A stretch of 64,000 bases of DNA from Arthrobacter sp. efr-133-TYG-118 (GTDB taxonomy: Bacteria > Actinomycetota > Actinomycetes > Actinomycetales > Micrococcaceae). The notes under the pieces were generated by a model. That model did no database searches, had not been told where the DNA came from, and saw only the letters and a program-made list of their open reading frames with translations. The DNA lies in assembly GCF_030209755.1 (NCBI RefSeq), contig NZ_JARVRH010000001.1, positions 1 through 64,000 on the forward strand. Direction: 5' to 3'. Position 1 is the first letter of the stretch. Each line of letters opens with the position of its first letter. The position numbers were made by a program, and so were the translations under genes. Positions 34,303 to 40,955 of this stretch are shown here, one piece after another.

Positions 34303-35040
34303 TTAGAGGAGATCGTCGAGGTCGTCGACCACGAACGTCGCGCCGGCGTCGAGCAGGGTCTGGTGGCCGGCCCCCCGGTCCACCCCGATAACCGCGCGGA
34401 AGTTCCCGGCGCTCCCGGCCTGCACGCCGGACACAGCGTCCTCGACGACGACGCAGCCTGCGGCAGGAACGTCCAGCAGCTCGGCCGCGTAACGGAACGT
34501 GGCGGGATCCGGCTTGCCGGGGAGCCCGACGGCGGCCGCCACCTGGCCGTCGACCACCACCGGGAAGTAGCCATCCAGTCCGGCCGCCTTCAGGACGGCG
34601 GGCGCGTTGCGCGAAGAGGACACGACGGCGAGCTTGAGTCCCAGTTCCAAGGCTGCATGGATGAACCGGACAGAGCCCGCGTAAGGCTCGACGCCGCGCG
34701 AATCCACGATCTCGTTGAAGATCCGGTTCTTGCGGTTGCCCAGGCCCTGCACGCTCGTGTTGGCGGGATCGTCGTCTGTGGGTCCTTCCGGCAAGGTGAT
34801 TCCACGGGAGGTGAGGAAATCCCTTACTCCGTCGAAACGCGGCTTGCCGTCGATGTGGTCGAAGTAGTCGCTCTCCTGGTAACCGTCCGGATGCCCTGTT
34901 TCGGCCAGGTAGCCGTCGAAGAGTTCCTGCCAGGCCTGCTCATGCACGACGGCGGTCGGCGTCAGCACGCCGTCGAGGTCGAAAAGGAGCGCAGTAGCGC
35001 CCGTCCAGGCGGTCTTCTGGTTTGCTCGGGTATCAGTCAT
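34303..35040 (-). CDS. pgmB: Beta-phosphoglucomutase (HAD superfamily)
   Basis: A 245-aa HAD phosphomutase. Motif I is LLFDLDGVLTPTAVVHEQAW with the nucleophile Asp and the acid/base Asp two residues on. The cap region contains YFDHIDGKPRFDGVRDFLTS, and motif III/IV contains VVEDAVSGVQAGSAG. It converts beta-glucose-1-phosphate to glucose-6-phosphate. It sits between a LacI regulator and the GH65 phosphorylase on the same strand, 41 bp from the latter, so the pair forms a disaccharide phosphorolysis pathway. Confidence 0.88.
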   Translation of the reverse strand: MTDTRANQKTAWTGATALLFDLDGVLTPTAVVHEQAWQELFDGYLAETGHPDGYQESDYFDHIDGKPRFDGVRDFLTSRGITLPEGPTDDDPANTSVQGLGNRKNRIFNEIVDSRGVEPYAGSVRFIHAALELGLKLAVVSSSRNAPAVLKAAGLDGYFPVVVDGQVAAAVGLPGKPDPATFRYAAELLDVPAAGCVVVEDAVSGVQAGSAGNFRAVIGVDRGAGHQTLLDAGATFVVDDLDDLL

Positions 35041-35057
35041 GGTGTGGAGTGGTCCGT

Positions 35058-36086
35058 TCAGCGCTGGCGGCGCGTGGTTTTGCGTTCAATGAGTTTCGTG
35101 TCAAGGAAGTGATTGGAGGGTTCGTTAGGAGCGTCGGTGTTCTGGAGGCGGTCCACCAGCAGGTTGGCGGCGAAGGCGCCCTGGTCCGCCACCGGCTGCG
35201 CCACTGTACTTAGGCCAAGGAACCAACTCATGGGGTGGTTGTCGATTCCAATGACGGAGACATTCTTCGGTGCGGACAGTCCATGCTCGCGCATGGCCAT
35301 CAAGGCTCCGAAAGCCGCCTCGTCGCAGTCCGCAAAGACTGCCGTTGGAAGGCTTCGGTGGGCAATGAGTTCATTCATGGCCTTGCGTCCGCCATCGATG
35401 GTGGAATCCGAGTTGATGACCAAGTCCGGATGAACGGTCAGGTGATGGTCTTTCAATGCCCGGCTGAATCCCTTGAGCCTGTCGCTGGAGGTCAGCACGG
35501 AATTCTCCTGGGTTTCACGGCCGGAAAGCACCGCCAGATCCCAATGACCCAGCCCCAACAGGTGTGAGGTGGCCTGCCAGGCCGCAAGTTCGTCGTCGAT
35601 CCCTACGTTGTCCCACGGTACGGAAGTCATCCCCACGCTCGCAACTGCAAGGCCGGACGCAGCCAGGAGGGCAACCTCGGATTCACTCAAATCGACGTTG
35701 AGGAGCAGCACGCCGTCCACGCGTTGGGAGAGCCCAAGGAGATCGCCGAAGATCTTCCGCTTGACGCTCGACTTGCCGCGCAGGCTGATCAGGACGGTGT
35801 CGAAACCGCTGTCTCCGAACACTTCCTCGGCCGCTTCGACGGCCTGGGCGAAGAACCAGGCGGTGGCGGTGGGAGCAATGATGGCGATGGAACCGGTATT
35901 TCCCCCGGCGAGGCGGGCTGCCGCGGAGGATGCCTTGTAGCCGAGCTTGGCAGCGGCGTCGGCCACTTTGGCTTGCGCTTTTTCGGACACGTTCGGCAGG
36001 TTCCGCAGAGCGCGTGAAACGGTGCAGATGGACAAGCCCGAGAGGACGGCAACGTCCTGGATTGTCACGCGGTGAGCCTTAACCAT
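35058..36086 (-). CDS. LacI-family regulator of the GH65 operon
   Basis: A 342-aa LacI/GalR regulator. The HTH is VTIQDVAVLSGLSICTVSRA, followed by LGYKASSAAARLAGGNTGSI (hinge) and a sugar-binding domain with VLLLNVDLSESEVALLAASG. The ATG at 36086 begins MVKAHRVTIQ. The perfect palindrome TGTAAGCGCTTACA lies 67 bp upstream, so it probably controls its own promoter and the downstream pgmB and GH65 genes. Confidence 0.88.
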   Translation of the reverse strand: MVKAHRVTIQDVAVLSGLSICTVSRALRNLPNVSEKAQAKVADAAAKLGYKASSAAARLAGGNTGSIAIIAPTATAWFFAQAVEAAEEVFGDSGFDTVLISLRGKSSVKRKIFGDLLGLSQRVDGVLLLNVDLSESEVALLAASGLAVASVGMTSVPWDNVGIDDELAAWQATSHLLGLGHWDLAVLSGRETQENSVLTSSDRLKGFSRALKDHHLTVHPDLVINSDSTIDGGRKAMNELIAHRSLPTAVFADCDEAAFGALMAMREHGLSAPKNVSVIGIDNHPMSWFLGLSTVAQPVADQGAFAANLLVDRLQNTDAPNEPSNHFLDTKLIERKTTRRQR

Positions 36087-36152
36087 TCAACACGGCCTCA
36101 ACCCTTTCATCTTCTGGATTTAGCGGCACATCCTTGCACCGCCGAAGAAGAG

Positions 36153-36166
36153 TGTAAGCGCTTACA
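36153..36166. promoter_or_regulatory. LacI-type operator upstream of the GH65 operon
   Basis: TGTAAGCGCTTACA is a perfect 14-bp palindrome with the central CG of LacI/GalR operators. It lies in the 136-bp gap between the LacI start and the esterase gene's 3' end. The adjacent CAATTTTGG tract is A+T-rich, but I cannot fix the promoter boxes. Confidence 0.78.
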
Positions 36167-36222
36167 ATTTTGGCAATCAAGAGTTGTTTTCCAGCATCAC
36201 TGAATGTGACGCGGACCTCACC

Positions 36223-36840
36223 TCAACGGAGGACGTAATACCTCAGGAACGCGCTGACATCAGTCAATTCCGGGGCCTCGATCCGATGCCCCATCCCAGG
36301 GTAGGTTCGCGCGGTGAGAGCGGTGTATTTGTCGAGCCATTCCGCCGTGTGCTCAATGGCATCACTGAAGATCACGGGATCCGCTTTGTCCCTGCCCCAG
36401 AAGAACGGCGGTGGCGAGTCGAAGGATTCGCTGAGCGCCAGAAGGTCGTTTTCCAGCACGAATCCGGAGAGGCCCACGGTCGCTTTGAAGCCTTCCGGAC
36501 GAAGCCGCAGAAGCGTACTGGCCATGGCCATGCCTTGGGAATAGCCCAGGAGGCTCACGCTGCTGTGGTTGCGTTTGACTGAGTCAATCCAAGCGAACAC
36601 CTTGTTGGTGGCGGCGATGACGTCCGCAAAGTCGTTGGCCAGGAAGTAGTCCAGCAGGAACCAGCCGTAGTGGTCGCCGATCGGCATGGGCCCACGGAGC
36701 GCGGCGCAGGTGAATTCTTTGGGGAGCTGGGGAAAGAGATTCACCATCCGCTGCTCGTCCGTACCGTATCCGTGCATCATCACGAGGAGCGGCGTCCCTG
36801 CGCGCTCATTTTCCAGTTTGGACCAGACGACTGTTTCCAT
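36223..36840 (-). CDS. Phospholipase/carboxylesterase-type alpha/beta hydrolase
   Basis: A 205-aa alpha/beta hydrolase of the carboxylesterase/thioesterase 1 family. It has the oxyanion region MMHGYGTDEQRM, the nucleophile elbow GYSQG (SLLGYSQGMAMASTLLRLRP), Asp in DPVIFSD and His in GMGHRIEAPE. It is cytosolic with no signal peptide. Natural ester unknown. The ATG at 36840 is the likely start. The pseudogene fragment begins just 5' of it on the opposite strand. Confidence 0.85.
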   Translation of the reverse strand: METVVWSKLENERAGTPLLVMMHGYGTDEQRMVNLFPQLPKEFTCAALRGPMPIGDHYGWFLLDYFLANDFADVIAATNKVFAWIDSVKRNHSSVSLLGYSQGMAMASTLLRLRPEGFKATVGLSGFVLENDLLALSESFDSPPPFFWGRDKADPVIFSDAIEHTAEWLDKYTALTARTYPGMGHRIEAPELTDVSAFLRYYVLR

Positions 36841-36921
36841 GGGAAGAGCCTAGACGTCGCCGTCGAAATCGCCGGAACGGGCCCGGGTCGCCGAAAGGCT
36901 CGGGCGAGCCGGCACCGTTCC

Positions 36922-37173
36922 GGCGAGCTCGCGCTCAACACCACCATCCTCGAATTCGAGCCCGGGAAGCGGCTGGTTAACACACATTTCAGCCCGTTGT
37001 CCGGCCAAGAAGACACTCCCGGGAACTATCACACGCTGACGTGGACGCTCGAGCCTGTAGGCGGGATGACCAAGCTGACCTTGGCCCAGGACAACAACGC
37101 CAGTCCGGATGAGGCCGCGCATTCGAAGGGCATGTGGGACAGCCTCGTGGAGAGTGTCAAAAACATCGCGGAG
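36922..37173 (+). pseudogene. Truncated SRPBCC/AHSA1-domain fragment
   Basis: In one frame this stretch encodes LALNTTILEFEPGKRLVNTH, then DTPGNYHTLTWTLEPVGG, KLTLAQDNNASPDEAAHSKG and MWDSLVESVKNIAE. This matches the C-terminal half of AHSA1-type SRPBCC proteins. The N-terminal half is absent. Upstream, the same frame reads Arg-rich sequence antisense to the esterase start, with no start codon or Shine-Dalgarno. Downstream it runs into the ANTAR gene's antisense strand. A gene remnant left by a deletion is the simplest reading. Confidence 0.75.
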
Positions 37174-37191
37174 CGCAGTTGGCAGAGTCGC

Positions 37192-37929
37192 TTAGGGCTC
37201 GAAGTGCAAGACTGGCGTTTCGTTCGTCAAGGACCGGAGAAGGGATTCCGCAACATCCCTCAGTTTCTGGTTCCTGCCGTTTGAGGCCTTGCTCAGAATC
37301 CTGAAAGCCTCTTCCTGGCTGCACCTGTTCTGGCCCATGATGACGCCAGTTGCCAGATCGATGGCGGTCCGGGAACGCATGGCCTGCTCGAGGTCCTCTG
37401 CGCGTTGTTGCCTGGCACCGATCCGGACAGCCAGCCTCAAAGCCTTTTCTGCCTGACTTGCGAACTGCTCGCAGCTGTGTACGGAGGCCTCGTCGAATGC
37501 ATCGCGCTGCGGCGCGAAAAGGTTGATAGCCGCCGTCGCGCCTTCTTCCAGGCCCAGGGGGACGCAGAGTACGGCCAGGTGCCCGCGTTCCGCGATGGTG
37601 GTGCAGTATTCAGGCCACCGCGAGTCCGCTGAAGTGTCAGAAACGAGTACAGACTTCCCGGTTCTCATCGCTTCCAGGCACGGGCCGTCTCCGTATGCTT
37701 GCTGCACTTCGTCAATGAGGCGGGCTTCGTGGCTGCTTCCAGCCACGGTCATCGATCGGCGGCGTCTGCTCAACGTAACGCCGCACAGGACGTCTTGACC
37801 GCGCGCAGCGGACAGTGACGACGCCGTGAATTCCGCAAGGTCTTCGAGGAAGCCGCTGACGTCTTCACTGTCGATGACCAAATCCTGGAGTTGGCCCACC
37901 ACCGACGCGTTCAGGCCCATTTCGTCCAT
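37192..37929 (-). CDS. GAF-ANTAR regulator (RNA-binding antiterminator type)
   Basis: A 245-aa protein with an N-terminal GAF domain at about 25-165 (including GDGPCLEAMRTGKSVLVSDT and HLAVLCVPLGLEEGATAAIN). A C-terminal ANTAR domain follows at about 175-240 (LEQAMRSRTAIDLATGVIMG, then NRCSQEEAFRILSKASNGRN). This architecture is common in actinobacteria and binds hairpins in target mRNAs to prevent termination. The ATG at 37929 gives the full GAF domain. Its 3' end lies 18 bp beyond the SRPBCC remnant on the other strand. Confidence 0.88.
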   Translation of the reverse strand: MDEMGLNASVVGQLQDLVIDSEDVSGFLEDLAEFTASSLSAARGQDVLCGVTLSRRRRSMTVAGSSHEARLIDEVQQAYGDGPCLEAMRTGKSVLVSDTSADSRWPEYCTTIAERGHLAVLCVPLGLEEGATAAINLFAPQRDAFDEASVHSCEQFASQAEKALRLAVRIGARQQRAEDLEQAMRSRTAIDLATGVIMGQNRCSQEEAFRILSKASNGRNQKLRDVAESLLRSLTNETPVLHFEP

Positions 37930-38077
37930 GGTTCAGTCTAGGAGCAGCGGGGCGGCAATGGCGGAAAAAGGGCATGCCAATACAACGTCCACCACTTGGA
38001 CAAACGCTCCGCCGGTCTTGCGCGCCGGGGGTACAGAGTGCACAATTCTTCTACAGTCCGTGCAGAACTCCGGACAA

Positions 38078-38100
38078 AGGCCGAGCCTTCGGCCTGTTTT
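38078..38100 (+). terminator. Orphan intrinsic-terminator-like hairpin
   Basis: AGGCCGA and TCGGCCT pair around GCCT (38078-38095) and are followed by GTTTT. Upstream, GTCCG..CGGAC can form a second stem. TTGCGC (38018-38023) and CACAAT (38041-38046), 17 bp apart, could be a promoter. No plus-strand gene ends here, so this may be a short RNA or a leader attenuator for the zinc-ribbon gene at 38185. The rest of the 37930-38184 gap shows no gene. Confidence 0.4.
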
Positions 38101-38184
38101 CGCTCAAGCAGCCGGGCGCCATGTCACTCAACGTGAAGGTGCTGCCTGATGAGCAAATGCCTGTTACCGGCGCGGGGCTAGGCG

Positions 38185-38616
38185 ATGTCGACCCTCTCCG
38201 AGTCCGCGATTCCTCGCGAACCACATCAGCCCGGCGCTTCTCCCCTTTGGTGTGCCTCTTGCGGAACAGACAAGCACCTGGTCATCGATTCCATCCAGGC
38301 CCGGACTCCAAGGTCTTCCCAACAGCTTGCCGTCTTCTACACGTGCACTTCCTGCGGGTTTTCCTACAGCCACGTTGCCACTGTCCAGCAGGCGGGGGCC
38401 ATCCTGAATCGTCGGGGGATTCAGGATGGCCTCCTGGAGTTCGGAAACCACTATTTCCACTGCGGTGAACCCCTCCGCGATAACAAAACCGCGCTGCGAA
38501 GCTTCGAAGCACCGCCGACCGGCAGGCCCCGATCGCGCAACTTTCCCTTGGAAGTGCAACTCCACACCAAAGTCTTGAGATGCAGGTGCGGGTTCGAGTT
38601 GGAAATACCTGCTTAG
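38185..38616 (+). CDS. Zinc-ribbon-like hypothetical protein, paralogue A
   Basis: A 143-aa cytosolic protein of unknown function with four Cys-rich knots: WCASCG, YTCTSCGFSY, HYFHCGEP and LRCRCGFELEIP. The spacing suggests one or two zinc sites. It is clearly homologous to the 142-aa protein at 47463-47891. Shared features include the HLVIDSI/HVILDSI strand, AAILNQRG/GAILNRRG and the four knots. The ATG at 38185 has no strong Shine-Dalgarno, so the start could differ slightly. Confidence 0.7.
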   Translation: MSTLSESAIPREPHQPGASPLWCASCGTDKHLVIDSIQARTPRSSQQLAVFYTCTSCGFSYSHVATVQQAGAILNRRGIQDGLLEFGNHYFHCGEPLRDNKTALRSFEAPPTGRPRSRNFPLEVQLHTKVLRCRCGFELEIPA

Positions 38617-38647
38617 CCACGACTTGCTTTTACCCGAAGGAAGCACC

Positions 38648-38839
38648 ATGAAGCTCGAAGGTACACACCCTCGCCGACCCGAAGACGACTCGCGCCAAGA
38701 ACCTGATGAACTAGGCCAACAGCGGAACAAGCATCGGCAAGAGGCGGATTCCTCTACCCAGTTCCGTTTGCCCGACCCTCCCGACCCGGACAACCTTCCC
38801 ATCGACTACCCCGGTCCGCGGGAAATCGAGTGGCCGTAG
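38648..38839 (+). CDS. Small hydrophilic hypothetical protein
   Basis: A 63-aa protein beginning MKLEGTHPRRPEDDSRQEPD, rich in charged residues and Pro (FRLPDPPDPDNLPIDYPGPR). Probably disordered. A GAAGGAAG Shine-Dalgarno precedes the ATG, and it follows the zinc-ribbon gene by 31 bp, so they may form a transcript. I do not recognise the family. A large nested palindrome follows its stop. Confidence 0.55.
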   Translation: MKLEGTHPRRPEDDSRQEPDELGQQRNKHRQEADSSTQFRLPDPPDPDNLPIDYPGPREIEWP

Positions 38840-38861
38840 GGCACTCTCCGGTCCGGCGCTA

Positions 38862-38952
38862 GATTCTGCTGGATCATTCCGGCATCCAGGCTCGCCGGCC
38901 CCCGCCATTCCGAGGCCGGCGAGCCGTCGCCTTCGAATGATGCAGCAGAATC
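38862..38952. repeat. Single-copy nested palindrome, 91 bp
   Basis: Outer arms GATTCTGCTGGATCATTC (38862-38879) and its complement at 38935-38952 match at 17 of 18 bases. Inner arms GGCTCGCCGGCC (38889-38900) and GGCCGGCGAGCC (38914-38925) are perfect. It folds into a long stem with an inner G+C hairpin. It follows the small gene at 38648 and precedes the fru promoter. No U-tract. It differs in sequence from both repeat families. Confidence 0.8.
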
Positions 38953-39014
38953 CAACGCTCTCCACCCTCAAAGCAGGCCCCAAACCAACCCGCGCCAAAC
39001 CCAAACCACCCCAA

Positions 39015-39101
39015 TATCTTTGTTTATGTTGTTTTCTGTTGACAGACCAACATGAACAAAGATAGAGTCAAGCAATTCCACATCATGTGATCACTGTCAC
39101 T
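39015..39101 (+). promoter_or_regulatory. fru operon promoter with FruR palindrome and CRP-like site
   Basis: TATCTTTGTTTATGTTG (39015-39031) and CAACATGAACAAAGATA (39048-39064) are 17-bp arms with one mismatch and a 16-bp spacer. Between and over them lie TTGACA (39039-39044) and TAGAGT (39063-39068), 18 bp apart. A DeoR-type repressor bound here would block the promoter. TGTGA-N6-TCACT at 39086-39101 resembles a CRP/GlxR site, but it lies downstream of the start point. Confidence 0.8.
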
Positions 39102-39136
39102 GATGTACCAGATCGCTTGTACGCAATGGAGGGTAT

Positions 39137-39949
39137 GTGTTTGCTGAAGAGCGCCAACAGCTGATCTCCGAGCTCGTGGCCGAGCGTGGACGGGTCAGCG
39201 TCACGGACCTTGCGGATCGATTCAGCATCACCACGGAGACCGTCCGCCGTGACCTGGCTGCCCTCGAATCCGCCGGTAATCTTCGCCGCGTGCACGGCGG
39301 GGCAGTCCCGTCGGACCGCCTCAGCACCCGCGAGGAAAGCGTGGTTGAGCGGGCCATCCAGCGCCAACCGGAGAAGCTCCGCATCGCCGAGGCCGCACTT
39401 GCCCTCATCCCCGAGAACGCGGCCGGCAGCATCCTGATCGATGCCGGCTCCACCACCGAGGCCCTCGCCCGCTTGCTCGACCAGCGCACCGCGCAGCACA
39501 CGTCGTCCTCCAACGGGAACACCCCGCGTGAAGAACTCGTGGTTATCACCCATGCCATCCCCATCGCCGGACGTCTCTCCGGCAACCCGCACATCGCCCT
39601 CCAGATCCTGGGCGGCCGCGTCCGCGGGCTCACCCAGGCCGCCGTCGGGCAGTCCACCGTCGAGGCCGCTTCCCGGCTCCGCCCGGACATCGCGTTCGTT
39701 GGCGCCAACGGTATCCACGCCACGTTCGGGCTCAGCACCCCTGACCCCGAAGAAGCCGCCGTCAAGGCTGCCTTCGTCACGTCCGCACGGCGCGTCGTCG
39801 TCCTCGCGGATTCCTCCAAGCTGGACGCGGAAACCCTGGTCCAGTTCGCTGCCCTAAAAGATGTGGACACCGTGATTACTGACCACGAACCCTCTGAAGA
39901 GCTCTCCGCCGCTTTGGCCGAGGCCGGCGTCGACGTGGTGATCGCATGA
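39137..39949 (+). CDS. fruR: DeoR-family repressor of the fructose operon
   Basis: A 270-aa DeoR regulator. The HTH is at residues 1-55 (ISELVAERGRVSVTDLADRF, then TTETVRRDLAALESAGNLRR) and the sugar-phosphate sensing domain follows, with DAGSTTEALARLL and FVGANGIHATFGLSTPDPEE. The start is the GTG at 39137 just after GGAGGG. It is the first gene of the fru-pts operon and overlaps fruK by 4 bp. The probable inducer is fructose-1-phosphate, by family analogy. Confidence 0.88.
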   Translation: MFAEERQQLISELVAERGRVSVTDLADRFSITTETVRRDLAALESAGNLRRVHGGAVPSDRLSTREESVVERAIQRQPEKLRIAEAALALIPENAAGSILIDAGSTTEALARLLDQRTAQHTSSSNGNTPREELVVITHAIPIAGRLSGNPHIALQILGGRVRGLTQAAVGQSTVEAASRLRPDIAFVGANGIHATFGLSTPDPEEAAVKAAFVTSARRVVVLADSSKLDAETLVQFAALKDVDTVITDHEPSEELSAALAEAGVDVVIA

Positions 39950-40953
39950 TCGTCACCCTGACTGCCAACCCAAGCCTGGACCGCACCGTTGAGCTTCCAG
40001 CCCCCTTGGCCCGCGGCGAGGTTCAACGCGCCGTCGCCGTCCACCAGCACTCCGGTGGCAAGGGCGTCAATGTCTCCCGGGCGCTGGTCGCCTCGGGCCT
40101 GGACACCGTCGCCGTCCTGCCGGGCGGGGATTCCGATCCCGTCCTAGCGGGACTGCTCGACGACGGCGTCCCCTACGCGGCGCTTCCCATCAGTGCGCCG
40201 CTGCGCAGCAACGTGACGCTCACCGAACCGGACGGCGTCACCACCAAGATCAACGAACCCGGCCCGGAGTTGAGCCTGGACGAGCAGGAAGCCCTGATCG
40301 GGCTGCTGCTGGACCGCTCCCGTGGCGCAAGCTGGGTGGTACTTGCCGGATCGCTCCCACCAGGAGTTCCAGCGGATTTTTACGCCACAGTCGCCCGCCG
40401 GCTCCGGTCCACGCACAACGATCCGGCAAATGGCGGACCGCCGCTTATAGCAATCGATTCCTCGGGCGCCCCGCTGGTTGCCGCCATCAGTGGCGATTCA
40501 CTCGGCAACATCAGTGGCAAGCCCGATCTCTTGAAGCCCAACGCGGAAGAACTGGCCGAACTGGCCGCCGCAGCAGGCCTCACGGACGTCCACACGGCTG
40601 ACGAACTGGAAGCGGACCCCGGCCTTGCCGCCAGGGCTGCCGCCGCCGTCGTCGGCAGCGGTGTGGGTGCAGTACTCGCAACACTCGGTTCCAAGGGCGC
40701 CGTCCTGGTAACCGCCGACGGCGCGTGGTTCGCCACGCATCCGCCGATCAAAGCCGTCAGCACAGTTGGTGCCGGCGATTCATCCCTTGCTGGCTATCTG
40801 CTGGCCGCCACCAACGGCGGAACCTCGCAGGACTGCCTCCGTCAGGCTGTGGCACATGGTGCCGCCGCTGCTTCGCTGCCGGGCTCCACTGTCCCGGCGG
40901 TCCACCAAACAACTCCCGACGCCGTAACCATCACGGCCCTTCAGAAGGACTAA
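39946..40953 (+). CDS. fruK: 1-phosphofructokinase
   Basis: A 335-aa PfkB-family kinase. It has the N-terminal MIVTLTANPSLDRTVELPAP, the sugar-binding HQHSGGKGVNVSRALVASGL and the catalytic motif VSTVGAGDSSLAGYLLAATN with the base Asp. It phosphorylates the fructose-1-phosphate made by FruA to fructose-1,6-bisphosphate in the cytosol. Its ATG overlaps the fruR stop by 4 bp. About 20 residues longer than the typical enzyme because of a linker near residue 150. Confidence 0.9.
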   Translation: MIVTLTANPSLDRTVELPAPLARGEVQRAVAVHQHSGGKGVNVSRALVASGLDTVAVLPGGDSDPVLAGLLDDGVPYAALPISAPLRSNVTLTEPDGVTTKINEPGPELSLDEQEALIGLLLDRSRGASWVVLAGSLPPGVPADFYATVARRLRSTHNDPANGGPPLIAIDSSGAPLVAAISGDSLGNISGKPDLLKPNAEELAELAAAAGLTDVHTADELEADPGLAARAAAAVVGSGVGAVLATLGSKGAVLVTADGAWFATHPPIKAVSTVGAGDSSLAGYLLAATNGGTSQDCLRQAVAHGAAAASLPGSTVPAVHQTTPDAVTITALQKD

Positions 40954-40955
40954 CA

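Noticed and set aside
38711..39004. 97-codon minus-strand frame over the nested palindrome
   Set aside because: It overlaps the small gene at 38648 and the palindrome, and has no ribosome site or recognisable protein.
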